Notes: generated by a model from the letters alone, not told the origin. DNA of 64,000 bases from Rhea pennata (GCF_028389875.1 NC_084702.1:63032553-63096552), one strand, 5' to 3'; positions 13,701-27,606 are shown, counted from the first letter of the stretch. Numbers and translations: made by a program.

Positions 13701-13990
13701 GTTGCGTAGACTGCTCTTTTTCTAACAGAAGAAAATAAGTTTGGAGAAAATACAAACAGACAAATGAAGACAGTCTTTGCACTCTGAGTGCACTCGTTTG
13801 TACCACGGAAAGCACTTCTGCAGGCAGCCAACTACCCCATCACTGATTGCAAGAATAATGGATTAGCTGTCCTCCAAAAATAAATTCTTACCTAGCAGTT
13901 TACAAGATGCACAGTTTTTCATTCCCTTCCTGTATGCTTTCACAGATAACTCGGATGCCCCAGTGAGCCCCTTTCAGACAGGTTTCTTCA
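7726..13990. other. Intergenic DNA, no gene seen
   Basis: No exon, RNA gene or long coding-like frame is recognisable. The open frames here are short, rich in Leu, Ser, Phe and Cys, and lack splice context or family resemblance. The stretch contains the alternating tract at 8166-8211. A piece around 9345-9425 resembles widely dispersed, decayed amniote repeat material, but too weakly to name. Confidence 0.6.
8166..8211 (+). repeat. 46-nt alternating purine-pyrimidine tract (GT/GC rich)
   Basis: Every base from 8166 to 8211 alternates purine and pyrimidine: GT repeats, one TACG interruption, then TATGTGCGCGTGCGCACGTG at the right end. The (GC)-rich right end is the kind of sequence most prone to left-handed Z-DNA. 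It lies about 460 bp past the SLC38A9 polyadenylation signal. Confidence 0.9.
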
Positions 13991-14665
13991 CCTGATTTGC
14001 ACCTTAGTGTAATAATTTGCCTTTTAGTGGCATCAAAGGAGTATGTGCGTGACCACAGGCTCCCACACCTTCCCTAGGAGCTTATGAACCTTTTGAGTTC
14101 TTTCCACACTGAAATCTGCCCTCAGTCCCTGTTCGCACTGGAATGTCTGCACTTACCTACTAGGCCAAACTGTAGCTAAACTTCAGCTGTTGGGTAAACT
14201 TGTTAAAAACCTGGCTTCTATGGTTTGATTGTGAAGGCACTGCTTGTTTTGCTTAGTTTTCTTTAGCACATGACTGAGACTTTTACCTTCATCCCATGTG
14301 TTTATTCAGAGAAAATTAGGCCATTGGATGACAGAATGTTTCAACCTTGCTTGTGCTTCACAGTGCAACCTGACTAAAGAGGATCTCTAAAATATGAATC
14401 CAATAAAATTTTCTTCTGTATTGAATCAGGAATACAAACCTATCAACCCCATCTTATCCAGTAAGCAAAGTGTCTGGAAAAATTCACTGAGAAGTAGGTG
14501 CCATAAGAAAGACAACTACAAAGAAGAAGCTTTAAAAGTCATCAAATACATATAAACAAAATTTTCTGGCAAGAGCAGTCTAAACCTCTGGCTTACTTGG
14601 GCCCACTGCCATCAGTAGGAATCTTTCCCTTTGCTTTCAATGGGCAATGGTTCAGGCCTTGGAGA
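13991..14665. repeat. Decayed ancient amniote repeat fragments (unclassified)
   Basis: Two short pieces, about 14000-14060 (CTGATTTGCACCTTAGTGTA followed by AGTGGCATCAAAGGAGT) and about 14607-14660 (GCTTTCAATGGGCAATGGTT), look like very old dispersed amniote repeats with motifs such as TTACACCAGTGTAA and TTCAATGGGAG. I cannot assign a family and the link between the pieces is inferred. Confidence 0.35.
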
Positions 14666-17600
14666 AATTGGTCTTGAAAAGATTTTGGCAGTTACGAAAA
14701 GATTCCAGCAGAAACAGCTGGACTCAGCTTTCCAAGCAAGAAGCTGGATTTGCTTCACCAGCTTTTATTCAGGTGCAATGGGACCTGTATCACAGTTAAC
14801 CTTACGTTGTAGAGTGTAATATAACAAGTTCACTTTTTCAGAAAGTCATTTAATTGAAAAGGAAAGTACCAAAGGAAAAAATAGTGTAAGTGGGGAGCGC
14901 AATCTGAATTTTTTATGTTTTTCTGATGCAGTGATAACTCATACAGGAAGAATCATAACACCTTTAAAGATGCCCCTGCTAGCTATTTTATACCAGGGCA
15001 TTTTGCTCTTTGGACAAAAATGCATAAGTATTCTGGGATTTGTGCTTAGTTATATTGTTGTTCCCTTACATGCTGCTTCTTAGCATGTTAGTCATTTGTC
15101 AGTGTTTGTCTGTGGAGTATTTTATAGCATTTTAACCACATGGAAAATATGCACCAAGCTGAACAGGCTGAATTTGATGAATAATCTATTGTGTGTAGAT
15201 GTTGCGATGTATTTCTGGGGAAGAAAAAAAAAATACTAAGAGCACTCTTTCCTCTTCAAATACCCTTGTAAGGAATGATCCCAGAGCTGCAAAAGATCCT
15301 CCTTTCTGAAGGGCTATGTGAATTTCCATGCAGTTCACTACCTTCTTTACTAACTGCAGCCACAAACCTCAAGCCAGCAGACAGCTGGAGAGGAGCTGTG
15401 AACTTCCCTGACCACATTTATTTTAAAATGTTACACTGAAGTATATAGAGAATCACAGACGACCCAGAACTCAGCTTTCTAGCATATGCTTGTCGATCAG
15501 CACCACAGCTTGTTCATTATATTATACTACTTTTTAGAGCAGTTAATCTAGTTTTGCTTAATCTAACTATAAACTGTCCTTGATCCAGCATTCGTGATCA
15601 CAGTTTTTCTCTAACAGATGAATGGTTGTGTAGTCTTTTAGATATATCTGTGTCAAGCTCTTCTCCAGTGACTAGACTACAGAGGGGACTGAGCAACTTA
15701 AATACAAAAATCTCTTTTGGGATCTAGAGGCCTGAACATCTACATAATTCTGCTGACATATTTAGAGAGGGCACAGCTAAGTGTGCCTTACACACCAATA
15801 ATGTGCATCTATGTTCTACTGCATGAATCCCCAAAGTATATATTACACTTCCTTGTCATGCTGGCCTGTAATCAACTGTGTTATGCTTCCATTTTGATAT
15901 CCAATCCACCAAGAGGGTGAGTATGTAACAACTGTCAACAGCCTAGGTCTCAATAAAATGTTACGCTTTTAGCTCTCAGGGTTTTGGTTTAATGCTGTGT
16001 CTTAGCCATGATGGCATGAGTGACTTCAAGAGTCACTTTTCCCACTGGCAATAAAGGAAGAAGCAATAAACAGATCTGTTACAATACAGGTACACACAGT
16101 TGCAGCAGTACCACACTATGTCCATTTTCCACGCAAAGTGGTGGCCTTCAACTGAAAAGTACATCATAACTGCTAAACTGGTATAGCTCTGTGGATTGCT
16201 TTGCTGTTCGTACTCCAGAAATTTTCAAAGGGGATAAAATTTGTTAGATGTGTTACTGGGGCACACCAAAGCTATAGAAGTAGTAATAGGAAATGAATAG
16301 AAAAATAGCATGTAATGACCAAAGCTACCTCAGGACGTGTGGAGTTCCACCCAAAAATCTGAAGATGCACAAAGATAAAGAAAAGCAACGCATGATAGTT
16401 TCTGTCTTCTGGCCACTCTCAAGAGTAAGATGCTCCTGATGTTCACAAAGCTCTCATTTCGGCCAGGTACTGGAAAGCAATCAGCCAGATATCCAAAAGC
16501 AATACAAACGCCAGTTTAGCCAAATTAGCACTATAAAGCTGTAAGTGAATGACCTCAGCACAGCAGAGCTGAGTATCTTCAGAAACTGTGCAAGTGGGGC
16601 AGTCAGAGGTGCAAATCATCAAACTAAGAGCAGATGCAAACGTTTATGCAGTCTATTAAGGTTTGATTTTAGCCTATAAATCATATGAGACAAATGGAAT
16701 ACATTATAAAGGTGTAGGCAATATGATATGAAAAGTTTTTCCCCTTAGCATCTCATTTCTTATTTTTAAAGGTTTGGATTCTCAAAAATATATATTTTTG
16801 TTTACTGTTATTAAATTAATCTCTTTTGGAGGAGCTAGATTCTATTGCCTGAGCCCAGCTCACAACTTTAAGGACAACATAGCATTTTGTAGACTTTTCT
16901 GCTGTGAAACAGCTACTATTACAGAAATGGCATTTAAGAGCATTCCTTTTCTGCCTTCAAGAGTTTTGGGGTAGTCCTCCTTTTTCAGTTTTAAAATGAC
17001 CAAATAGTTCCAGTAATTTCTGATCTCCCTGCCAGTTTATTATTAGTGCAACTGGCTACAAACTAGCTGACTGATGTCAGTCTTGTAATAAAGAATGACA
17101 AAGTTAGACAAGGGTCCCATGAGAAACTGAAAAAGGAGGATGAAGCATATTTGTAAATCTGTATAAGAGACTGCAAATCCTCTGGCAAAAGTTTTACAAT
17201 TTTTTATAGCACTACTTATTCGACGGGTTTTCTTTCTTATCCTTTCCTGGGTGCATGCATGTTGCATTGTACTTTTTTATTTTTTTTAATATGTCATGTA
17301 AGAGAGTACATGAATATTCTTATTTCATGTGAGTACATAACACTTTATTTAATATGACTCATGAACATATCCTCCAAGGTAAAGCATAGACCAAATTATT
17401 GGCTATGCAGACTTAGGTTTGTAACTTTTTATATAAATGAATCATAACTGTGAAAAAAGCCGTATTTTCCAAGGCTGCAACAGCAATTTTTCCAGCTATT
17501 GTATGCACAGGAATGTGGCTGCACACACCCACAGATCTGCAGACATCAGTAAAGCTTATGGATTCTGTCAGCTGCAGGACCAGTAATTAAGCATTAGTGT

Positions 17601-20600
17601 GAGAGCCACCCATGTCCTTTCCTGATCTTTTCAGTAGCTCTGTTCTAACTCAGCCTCATTTGATTTTGCAACTAAACATTTTCAAAAGAGTCAGGTTGTG
17701 GTTGTAGAATGGTCTTTGCAAAACTGGACAATTACAAGGTGTCTATCCAGATTACTTCATACAGGAGTGAAACAGGTTGTAAACTGGTTTTCCTAGACTT
17801 AAAAGCATGAGGTTAAAAAAAGCACTAAGTTAAAAAAGATACCAGATTTAGGTTGCTGTCTATTACAATGTATAATTTTTAGTGTTCTACCATTCAGGCT
17901 AGAGGAAGTCTTGGAGGAAGACTTATATGGCCAAGAGTAAGATATTTTGAAGCCACCAGTTCTCAAAAACTAATTTTAATCTGGCCAGTAGGAAATGCAG
18001 TAGGGAGTTACTCACTTTAGTCTGAGCTGCAGGGACATGGCATGTCACTTTTCTCCTTATAGCCAGGAAAAGCTGCTGCATTAGCCATATTTATGTCTAA
18101 AATCCATTCAGGGACGAAGCTGTACTTAATCTGAGCTGTCTCTGGGATCCAGTGCAGCATAATCTGCAAATCACAAAAGACATCTGGACTTCTGGAGTAC
18201 TTAAAAAGTGTTTCAAAGAAAATCTGAGTCTCATCTCATTTTCCATTGCCTGAACTGTATCTTTACTGTCATCTGCGCTGCTCTGCTGGTGATAAAAAAT
18301 TTCCAACCTTCAGGCTATATGAATATGTAAAGCATTCCAGCAAATTCAAATACCATCTTGCTTCAGTACAAATCTACAAAGGTGGTTTTCCAGCATACAT
18401 GAGGCAACACCTAACCTATGAAAAATTCACTGTATTTCAGCAGACACATAATGTGCTCTGGGAAACATTCTAACTTGATTCCTTAAAACTAGACTATCAA
18501 TTCAACTAGACTGCCTTTAGGATATAATTTCTTATTTCCAGATTTCCACATGATATGAAACAGATTCACGTTTACAGAGGGCACATCTTACTAGGAAGAA
18601 ACATAGAGCTTCATGATGTCTTTTGTTCAAGGAAACCATCAAAACATTGATGGGGAAAAAAAAGGAAAAGAGTCATTTGTTACTCTTTTTTCATATTTGT
18701 GATAGCATCTAATAACTAAAGAGTGGACAAAATTTTGGTTCAGAATCTGGTTCCTTACTTTGTGCAATTTCAAAAAATTTGGCTATGGTTGTTTCAGTTC
18801 AAGCTTATTGGTGCTAATTCTATATTACTGCCTTTTTCTCTAGACCATTTACTAGCTATAGTGAACTGTAGTGAACTTGGCTAGACTAGTCAAGAATTCC
18901 CAAAAGCCAGAGTACTTCTTTCAACAGTAAAACTCAAGAGAGAAAAAAGAGAAAATCTGAGAGGAATTCCCATGGGGGATTACTCCAGGGCTTGTGTAGT
19001 AAGCAGGTTATTTTATGCCTGGAATCTGTGAATCCCTTCATGTCTGTATTGGTAAGGCCAGTACTTGTAATTCTCTCCACTTTATCCAACCACTCCCCAT
19101 GCTTTCTTATGCCTTAAGAGCTTGTCAGTGCAAGGAGGATCCACAGGAAAGGTCACATAGCATTAAGACATAATATCTCTTCATTAGGTATTTAAAATAA
19201 GAGAAAACATGTATAAAGCTCCCTTCTGACTTTCTGTTCTCTTTTCTTAAGTTATAGTACAGTTCCCCAGAGCAATGCTAAATATCACTTTAATCCAAGT
19301 GAAAATTATCCTCATAACCAACTGGAAGGGCACAGAAATGCAAAAGGTAATTACACACCTTTAAATGTGATCATCAGATCAGACATGAATTGGACTGTAC
19401 CATTTGTGAGGGGACACTACTGACCTCAAAGAATTTGGACATTTGTTTTGCATTTGTTTGTAACAACAGAAGCTCCAGCAGCACAGTGGTCGCCTAACTC
19501 TGAATTGGGGCACTGGTTCAATACTGACTCAGAGGGAAGTATGCCAGCAGCACCACTGAATGTGCATTATATATAATACAGCAGGAAATTTGGACAGCAA
19601 CTTGCTATAACACTGTTTTGGAAATGCATGAGTCACTGTGTTTCTGGAATCCATGGCCTTTCTCAGCATGCTTTTGTTCTACATACCCTGTCATGTCCTT
19701 TGAGAAAGCCTGAAGCAATGATGCCGAGTTAGTTTATCCAGGATCTTCATGTTGGAATATTCTAATCCATCTGTGTTATTTTGCTTCCTGTTTTCCAAAA
19801 AGAAAAAAGCAATCCACAATGTTCTTCCACTGTGAAATGTTATTTGAAATGTTTTTCTAATTGATACTAATGTTTTTTAGGGCAATCCACTGAACCTTTC
19901 ACCTTTCACTTCGGCTGTTGCACTCATTGGCTTTTCTGATGTTTTCAGATGAGGGTCCTCCATTTCTCCTCCTACCACCACATATGCAGTATTCCTTCAC
20001 CATTGTGTTTCAAAGTGTTTTTTACAAGACCTCAACACTTAAAACACTGATAAAATCAGGTATGTGCTCTTTATTTACTAAGCATGCCAGGGGATGCCTC
20101 TGCATTTCCTTTGCTTCCTTTCTGCTCTACTCCCACTGACAGGTCTTTCACTGTTTCCAGAGCTGCACTTCCACCTCCGCAGGCTTAGAATCCATATACA
20201 ACTTTGAACTGCACTGTTGGCAGAAGAGCCCTTTCTCTAACACCTCATAATTTGTCTAGAATACCTTAGCTCTTTTTTTCACTGCTCACAGTAAAATCTA
20301 GTGCTGTACTGATTTAAAATGAAAATAGTTTTATTTAATCAGATAACTACATATATGTGTGTGTGTGTGCATGCACACACACATAAACACACATATTTTT
20401 TATGAGACATTCAAATATAGGTATGTTCCAAAAGATAAAAGCGCAAGAATAATGAACAACAATGGTTCTGCCAGAAGCAGGGTACAGAGGAGTGAGATGC
20501 TTCCCATCTTGCAAACAATTAGATGTGTTGGATTAAGTATCTGAGCAAGCAAGTATTACCAAAAATGAATAAAATTAGGGAAATGCAGTTAGGAAGAGCT

Positions 20601-21216
20601 GGGGCTGAAGAGTTAGAGCTCTATTATAGTATCCACAGTGAGTCAGATTCACAAGGAAGTCTTAGACGCCTAACAGGATTTTTTTATACTGGCACTTAGA
20701 TACTGGCACTCAGGCATATGCATACTATCTCTGTGATCAGCTGTGAGCTAACCCTTACAGGCATCTAACATCACCCGGAGTCAAAAACGTGCTTAGAGCC
20801 TACCTCACAGATGAGAGCAGGGGAGATGCAAATATAGGAGTTCTCCAGTCTTTGTCACCTATTGATCCTGGTCTAGCAGGAATAGCCAGTTTGCCTAACT
20901 CTCCCTTAAAACACAGCTAGGAAGCAGATGGGTTATGTCCTGCCCATGTCCGGTAATAAAAGCAGGGAGATGGAAGATTTGGGAAGCTGAATTCCCCCTT
21001 TTTTTTCCATAACAGATGTGGAACAGATTTACAGCAACAGCTACAATCTCTCAGAAGAGTTTCCTAATTACCAGCGTTATAGAACCACTTCTCTCAGTTA
21101 TTCTTAAATGCAATAAAGCCAACAGGATTTTTTACCATATAGAGTTTGTCTCCAATTTTTAAAGGGAACTTTTCATTACTATAAAGCTAGTGTGTGTGGG
21201 GGGCATTTAATAAAGA
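14666..21216. other. Intergenic DNA, no gene seen
   Basis: I recognise no coding exon or RNA gene. The TG/CA palindrome at 20360-20383 lies here. Weak resemblance to old dispersed repeats occurs around 19480-19550 (a box-B-like GGTTCAATACT) and 20630-20830 (repeated GGCACTTAGATA / GGCACTCAGG motifs), but neither could be classified. Confidence 0.55.
20360..20383. repeat. 24-bp perfect palindrome (TG)n-GCATGC-(CA)n
   Basis: TGTGTGTGTGCA meets its exact reverse complement at a GCATGC centre, flanked by further imperfect TG and CA units. Such inverted dinucleotide repeats can extrude as a cruciform or adopt Z-form. No gene is associated. Confidence 0.85.
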
Positions 21217-21258
21217 ATGGTACAAAGGGCTTGATTGAAAAAAATCAAGCCATACCAT
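21217..21258. repeat. Imperfect inverted repeat / hairpin
   Basis: A 9-bp perfect stem (GGCTTGATT with AATCAAGCC) closes a 6-nt loop, GAAAAA. Outer arms ATGGTA and TACCAT pair after an asymmetric internal bulge. There is no run of T after the stem and no known RNA family is recognised. It may be a remnant of a small DNA transposon or chance. Confidence 0.6.
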
Positions 21259-24200
21259 GGACATCCCTAGCATATGCAACATTATAGTTGCACTGCATTG
21301 CACACAGATCACTTTTTAATGAGATCTGACATGTTATATAGACCTGCATTTATCTGCTTACACCATATCTCATCCCACTCCTGCTTATAGCTTTCCTTTG
21401 AGCTACACCATTCTAGAAGTAGACTAACATTGTGATGAAACTGGACACTCAGCATTTACTTATTACCTGTATTGATAAACTGTTATCAACCTTTTTTAAG
21501 ATTGCAGGTAGCTGGGCGTAAAAATCATTCCTTGATACTTCTGCCAACCTTGTTGTGGCTGCTCCAATATATGGTAATTTATCATACGCTTCATGTGTTC
21601 TTAAGCAAAAGAAAGATCAGGTTCATAACAAATGGCTGCAGCACATAGCTGCTGCCAGCTGCTGAGTATGGAATGGAACACTTTGTGGTTACCTATTTTT
21701 AATACCTATATGGCTTTTTTATGCCTTTTAATTGTTCTACTCTGATGAAGTACATATACAGTAAACTAGATTTTGCTGTACAGATCTGTGCAAAGATTCT
21801 ATGATTAGGCTGCTCTGCTTTCATATTTGTTTCCAGAAAACTAATGTGACATAAAACAGCTATCACACTGGTGTATTATACTAGCATGGGTCTGCATCAT
21901 TTATATGTCTTTTAAGACCTTGTTTGTAGGAGGAATCATCTAAGCTGTTTATTGCTGATGTTGATGCAGCAGTAACTTAGTGGGTCTTATCTAAAATAAT
22001 TTGGGTTTTTCATCTGAAATCTAGCAATTGTTTTTATCCTAGATATGGCCAAAACAAAACACCTTTCTAAGCTTTATAATATTATCTATGAATTTATTTC
22101 ATTAGAGAAGGGAACAAACTAAATCTGTGCCATAAATCTATACCCATGAAAATGGCCATTTGTCATTTCTGTTACATTTATCTTCATAAAATCCCCCTCC
22201 AGCACAGCAGTGCTATCTTCCCACCTGATGGAAGGGAACAGAGGCACACAGTGTATCTTAGTTTGTCACTTGCATTTCCATTCACGCCCAAACTCTGTGA
22301 AAGTCCACAGCACTTGTTTGATGACACACACTCTGAGGCAAGCCAGTTTGTGCATCAGGAAGGGAAACTCAAGAACAGTGCAATGCCTTTGTGCTTGAAA
22401 ATGAGCCCTCCCTCCCAGACACCACCACTTCAGTCCTCTGGCATTGCATGTTCAAGCCTCATGCCTACAAGGCCAGAAAAGTCTAGACATAGCCAGAGAG
22501 ACCTAAGCAATTTAATTCAGACTCCCTAAAAATCTATGGGAGAGGAAATCTTACACTAATACCTTAACAACTATGTTCACCTTCCTCACAGCCCATAAAA
22601 AGTACAGTCTTATAATGTTATCCACTAGTCTTGAGGAGGGTCATAATCTGGGGGCTTCCTCCTATGTTTTCTTCTTTACTTTTTTCACATCTCTACGTAT
22701 GGGTTTCTTTTGCTCCAATATGTTTCTGCTCCTTTCTGAACACTTTCAAAGGCTGAAAAGTTAAAATAACATGGAGTGGTTTTTGTGCAGTGCACCACAC
22801 ATTGTTTCTATCATGTGAGAATTGCTTAACTATAGTACACTTCAGCAGCACAATTTATTACAAACCTTGGAAGTCATTTCAGGAGCCCAAGGACCTCGTG
22901 GACCTTGGACCAAGTTTCTGCAAACTCCTCAGATGTGCAGTCATTAGGCAGATGTCTGGAAGCGTGTTCTTGCGCATTTATCTGCTAATGCAAACGTCCC
23001 CATGCAAGCATTAACACTCAAGAGCATTATGTGGATTTGAAACAATCCCTGGAAGAGTTGGGTCCCATAAAAATTATTCTGACAGACATAATCCTTCTCC
23101 TCTCCCTTGCCAAGTGCTTGCTCTCACTGCTGGAGCCAGAGCACATCAAGCGAGACTCCTGCCTGCTTCCACTGCTTCTGGTGCTCCAGACACTACAACA
23201 TCCCTGCCCAGTGCTGACCTCACTCTTATTTTCATTGTTATTATTCTCATTGGGAAAGAAGCAGCAATGTTGAAGGGAAAGATAAAACAGGAGATAAGAG
23301 GATATTCTTCCTCTTTCATCTGCACAGATGACTCGTGGGACAGGTTTATTCTTCATCTCTCTCGGGATTAATGCCTCAGGGAGAATAGCCACAAAATTAA
23401 GGCTCTTTTTGCTGCTGTGGAAAATAATACTTTCTTTCTTTCACCCTGCTCTGTGAGGTCTTTGAGGCAATGGCTGTGAATGTGTACAGCACATAGCACA
23501 ATTGGCTCCAATCTTACTGGGGCCTCTCAGTACTGGTGTAATAAAAGTAAATACCAAGCAGTCAGGATTTAATTATAATCTGGACATTCTGTGCTCTGGC
23601 AATAGATTACAGGAGCCACTGAGTTGTACCTTAAGGCACTGAATCTGCTGTTGGCACAAGGATGAATCCATGTAAAGGGACAAGACAGCAAAGTGAAATC
23701 CCACGTTTCCTGCCCTGCGTGTAGGACACAAACTAGGAGGAAGTGATTTCAGTAACTGAACTCTTTGCATATTGGAACAGCTCCAGGTGTGGCTTTTTGT
23801 GTTGAACTCAGATGACTATTTCAAGGAGTTAAGTACTATTTTATTGAAGATGGAGAGGCAAAAGCTTTCATTAGATAATGATTATATTAAGACCCGAATC
23901 CTCATAGTATTCTTTGAAGAGAAATACTAAATAATAAATGTTGCAATTATCTACTGATCTGTTCTCCTCCACCCTCAATTTTACTTTAGTAGGAACTGAT
24001 TCTGATTATGCTCTGTGAGAAGTAATTCTCAGATGCAAGAAAAAAAACATGCTGTAAAATTCATATTGCAGTGAGTTTCTTTTTGTCTTACTTAATTCTG
24101 CCACCTTGAGATTTTTGGTGACATTATTGTTATTTCACTTTTAAAGCACCCTTGTAATTTATTTTTATAGTTGCAATTATTTCTGTGCTAGGCTATTGTA

Positions 24201-25387
24201 ACTGCATTGTATTAGTGCACGTGTCCCAAGAATAAATGTTATCCAATATATTTATGCTGTCTTAAGAAAACATCAACAAAATGTTATGAACTAGTGAATA
24301 GATTACTTAGATTCTATGCTACTGTAAAAGAAAATACCATGAATTTGTGGAGCTCAAACAAAAGCAGCATTGACAACTGTAACAGTATAATACCATTACT
24401 AAAAAATGTTGCAAAAGGTCCACTACAGACATATTTCCATAGCCATTCTGGTTGTACTAACTTTGTCTTAGCTTTGGAGTGTAGTTTTGGACTGAGATGA
24501 CTGATGAGTATTGCAGTAATGCCTGGACACCCAGCTCATCGTGTTAGGTAACGTACATAGTAAGAGACTGTTGCTGTTCTTGAGACTTTTCTCTGCTGTT
24601 CTGGAGACTAAGTAAGCAGAACTGAAGGGGAAGCAGTCAGATTTGTCTGCCTATCACCAGCACAAGATTTGGGTCAGGAAAAAAATCAGGTTTACTCTTC
24701 CAGGAACAAAGGGGCTGTGGATCACTGCTGACAATCTAAAGTCACTGGCCTTGAGAGCAGGAGCTCTTGGGTGAATAGAGAATGCAGTTCAATAGAGATT
24801 TGAGGGTCAAGTACCAAAACTAGTGTCATCTGTGTTTATAGGGAAAAGAAAGAAGGGAGAGAGGACAGGGAACTCCTCTTGCTTTTTTTCATTAGAAATA
24901 TAAATGTTCTTTATTGGTCACTGCTCTGTGACTAAAAAACAAACAAACATGAAAAAAAAACAACTAAATAAACAGACCAAATGTAAGAAAGTATGTGAAG
25001 TTAAGATACTTTGGAAGAATCTAAATTCTGCTTTATAAAACTTGTTGGCAAAAGCAGGACAACTAACTTCAGAGGTCCAGATCCAAAACTACCAGTAAGA
25101 CCATGCATCATTTCATAAGGGGCAAATTCTATGTCCCTGACAAATGATAAAGCAGAAATTCAGGAGTGCCATCTTTGCAGACTTTCTTGGTCCTCTTGTG
25201 TAGGTCTTACTGTATGTGTGGGGTTTTGCAGGAAATTTCTAATTAATGACACAAAGTATGTCAGAATGCAAGTCTGGCAGAACATTATAAACAAGTCTAA
25301 ACTATTTAATTTCTGCTAATTACCAGTAGTGTATTTTGCACTGTAACACTATGACTGTTGACTAGCTTTGAACATCCTAAGACCTGG
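21259..25387. other. Intergenic DNA, no gene seen
   Basis: Several overlapping open frames of 60 to 127 codons occur between 22.1 and 23.4 kb on both strands. None resembles a known family, and frames on opposite strands are equally open, so I treat them as chance. I see no repeat that I can name. Confidence 0.55.
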
Positions 25388-25890
25388 TGTTCTGATTCAG
25401 ATCAAGTCCATCCAGCCTAATATCTGGCCAGCAGCAGATGTTTAGGGGAAGAGTTTAAGAAACAGCTCATCATGTTTAACAGTGGACTATTCTCTAGGAA
25501 CCTGTCTCCATGAACCTTACTAATCCTGTTTGTCTCCCTTATAATTTTACACCCCACAGCAACCTGAGGCAGTGAATTCCACAATATTCTTATGTAAAAA
25601 AGGAGCCCTGCTGTGTGACACCTTATGTAAGTTCTCCTCAGTTCTTACTTGATAACAAATAGTCAATGTGTTTTATATTCACCTTTTCCACAGATTTCAT
25701 GATTTTATAGATCCGTATTTTATAAAGCCTTTTCCTCTCTTATCATTTCTCTTCCATATTAAAGAGTCCTATTTACTTTTCTCTAGTATTGAAGCTGTTG
25801 CATAGAAACTCTAATAATCCTTTTTACCTTCCTTTGCACTTTCTCTGCTTCTACTGTATCTATTTTGATGTGGGATTACTAGTATTCAGG
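25388..25890 (-). repeat. Ancient CR1/L3-type LINE 3' fragment
   Basis: Read on the minus strand, this stretch follows the 3' end of an old amniote CR1-like LINE. Near its right side is the decayed reverse-transcriptase C-terminal region (on the + strand: CATGATTTTATAGATC, then AAAGAGTCCTATTTACTTTT and TTTTGATGTGGGATTACTAG). Next comes TGTGGAATTCACTGCC at about 25571-25585. At its left end is the 3' tail GGCTGGATGGACTTGATCT, matching the family signature around GGCTAGATGGACC. All frames are broken by stops and indels, so it is a dead copy. The family name is from memory of consensus sequences. The exact subfamily is unknown. Confidence 0.7.
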
Positions 25891-27606
25891 AATGTGTCGT
25901 AATGATATTTTATGTATTGTTCTCAAATTCTCTCCTAATGCTTCCCAGCAGTGTGCATGGCACCTTGATCTCTCCATTGAGCACTGAGGTGTGCCTTCCA
26001 AGAACTATCTTTGGTGAGGCTGCAATATCTTTGCTGAGTGATAACAGCTCAATTAGACCTATTGACTCTGACCCTAGATCAAGCTACAGAGAAATAAGCC
26101 AGGAAAATCCCATCATGTACTAAAGTCACTGTTCTATATGAATGTTAATTGCAGTTAAGAGTCCTATTTGGCCTGTAGTAATTAATTAGCATTCAAGTAC
26201 CACTACAGACTGTAGGATAAACTTCCTGAGAGTTCAATCATAGTGTCTACAACAATAGTATACACAAAACTATTAAGGAGGATGAGTAAAACACTGAAAA
26301 TCATGATTTCTGCAAAAAAAGACCAAATGATCAGTGCTTTAACTTGGTCTTAATGGTCTCTGTTGCTCACTGCTCCCTATAATAAATAAATGGGAAAAAA
26401 AGAAAGAAAATTAAGTAATGATACCAAACAGAAGAAGACGTGAGAAGTTAAGATCATCTCATGAGACTTCCTGTCTAGGAAAAATACTCTGCTATCTCTA
26501 TCTGCTTGATATCAATTTTCTCCAGTAAATGGACATTAATTTACCATCACTCCTGCTAGGGCCAGTGAGTCAGAAGATTCTACATAATTCTAGTACTAAC
26601 AAAAAATGAAATTCAGAAGTTCTGATATTTACATTGTATATTAAAAAAATCTTCAGCCCACACTGAACATGGTTTCTATTTCTAGTTTAACTGATGTTTA
26701 TAATGATGTAATCTCCATCCATTCCCTCTGAAGTTTACTGCTCCAGGTGACTTGTCTGATCACGCACTGCCATTTTGCCATTTCTGCTACCTGGGCACTG
26801 TTGCTGCCACAGATATGTTTTTAGTAAATGTGCAGAAGCCTGTTTCAATTTCTAGTTTTATACCAAAACGTCCTTTTTGTGAGAAGAAAATCAATAGCAT
26901 ATCTGAAGATGTAGTATCTGTACTAGGACAATACTGGAGTAATAAAGACTTTTGCTAATATGAGTAGCAATTCAGTTTGCATGTGTTTGGAGTGGTGTGC
27001 TTCCATAGTCATAGAGGTCCATATACGAAGGCCCAGAAATAACTTCTGAATGCCCAGAGTAGTGCAGAGCTAACCTAGTCCCATCTGTGCTCAGATAGGG
27101 GTTTCCCAGGCACAGCATGCCCTGTGGTGGGAATAGGGTTGCAACAGTGAGGAACAATTCCTTGTGCAATGGAAATTTGGAGAGGAACTGTATGATTTAT
27201 TTCCTGAACTCTGTCAGAAGATTGCAGAGTATTTCTTCCCTTAGGCAAGCTATATCTCAAGGATGAGAAAGAGATGTAAAAATTGCAAGTCAATGAAATG
27301 TGATGAATTTCTGTTGTTTGTAAATACTGTTCTGCTGAAGTCAACTTTCCAGGTGTTTTTAAGTGTCATCACTATCTTGCTTTCATTCTTCTGGGAAGTC
27401 TGCCATTTAAACTAGACATTGCAATCTCTTCTGTCTTTGTAATTGATGGAATAGGGGCGTGGATCAGGAAAGCTATTTGATGTTTAGCCTGAACAAGATT
27501 AACGTGATGGTTTTGGGTTGTAGAAAGCAATTACAGCACTTGTGAATGGAATTTTTGCATTGTCTTCTGTGTTTTTTTTTTTTTTTTTCTTCTAATAATC
27601 TTACAG

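Noticed and set aside
19480-19550. Box-B-like GGTTCAATACT suggesting a second tRNA-derived SINE
   Set aside because: No A box at the right distance and no CR1 tail; at best a very decayed repeat.
22146-23392. Cluster of open frames on both strands (up to 127 codons)
   Set aside because: Frames on both strands and in several phases are equally open, and none has conserved motifs or splice sites.
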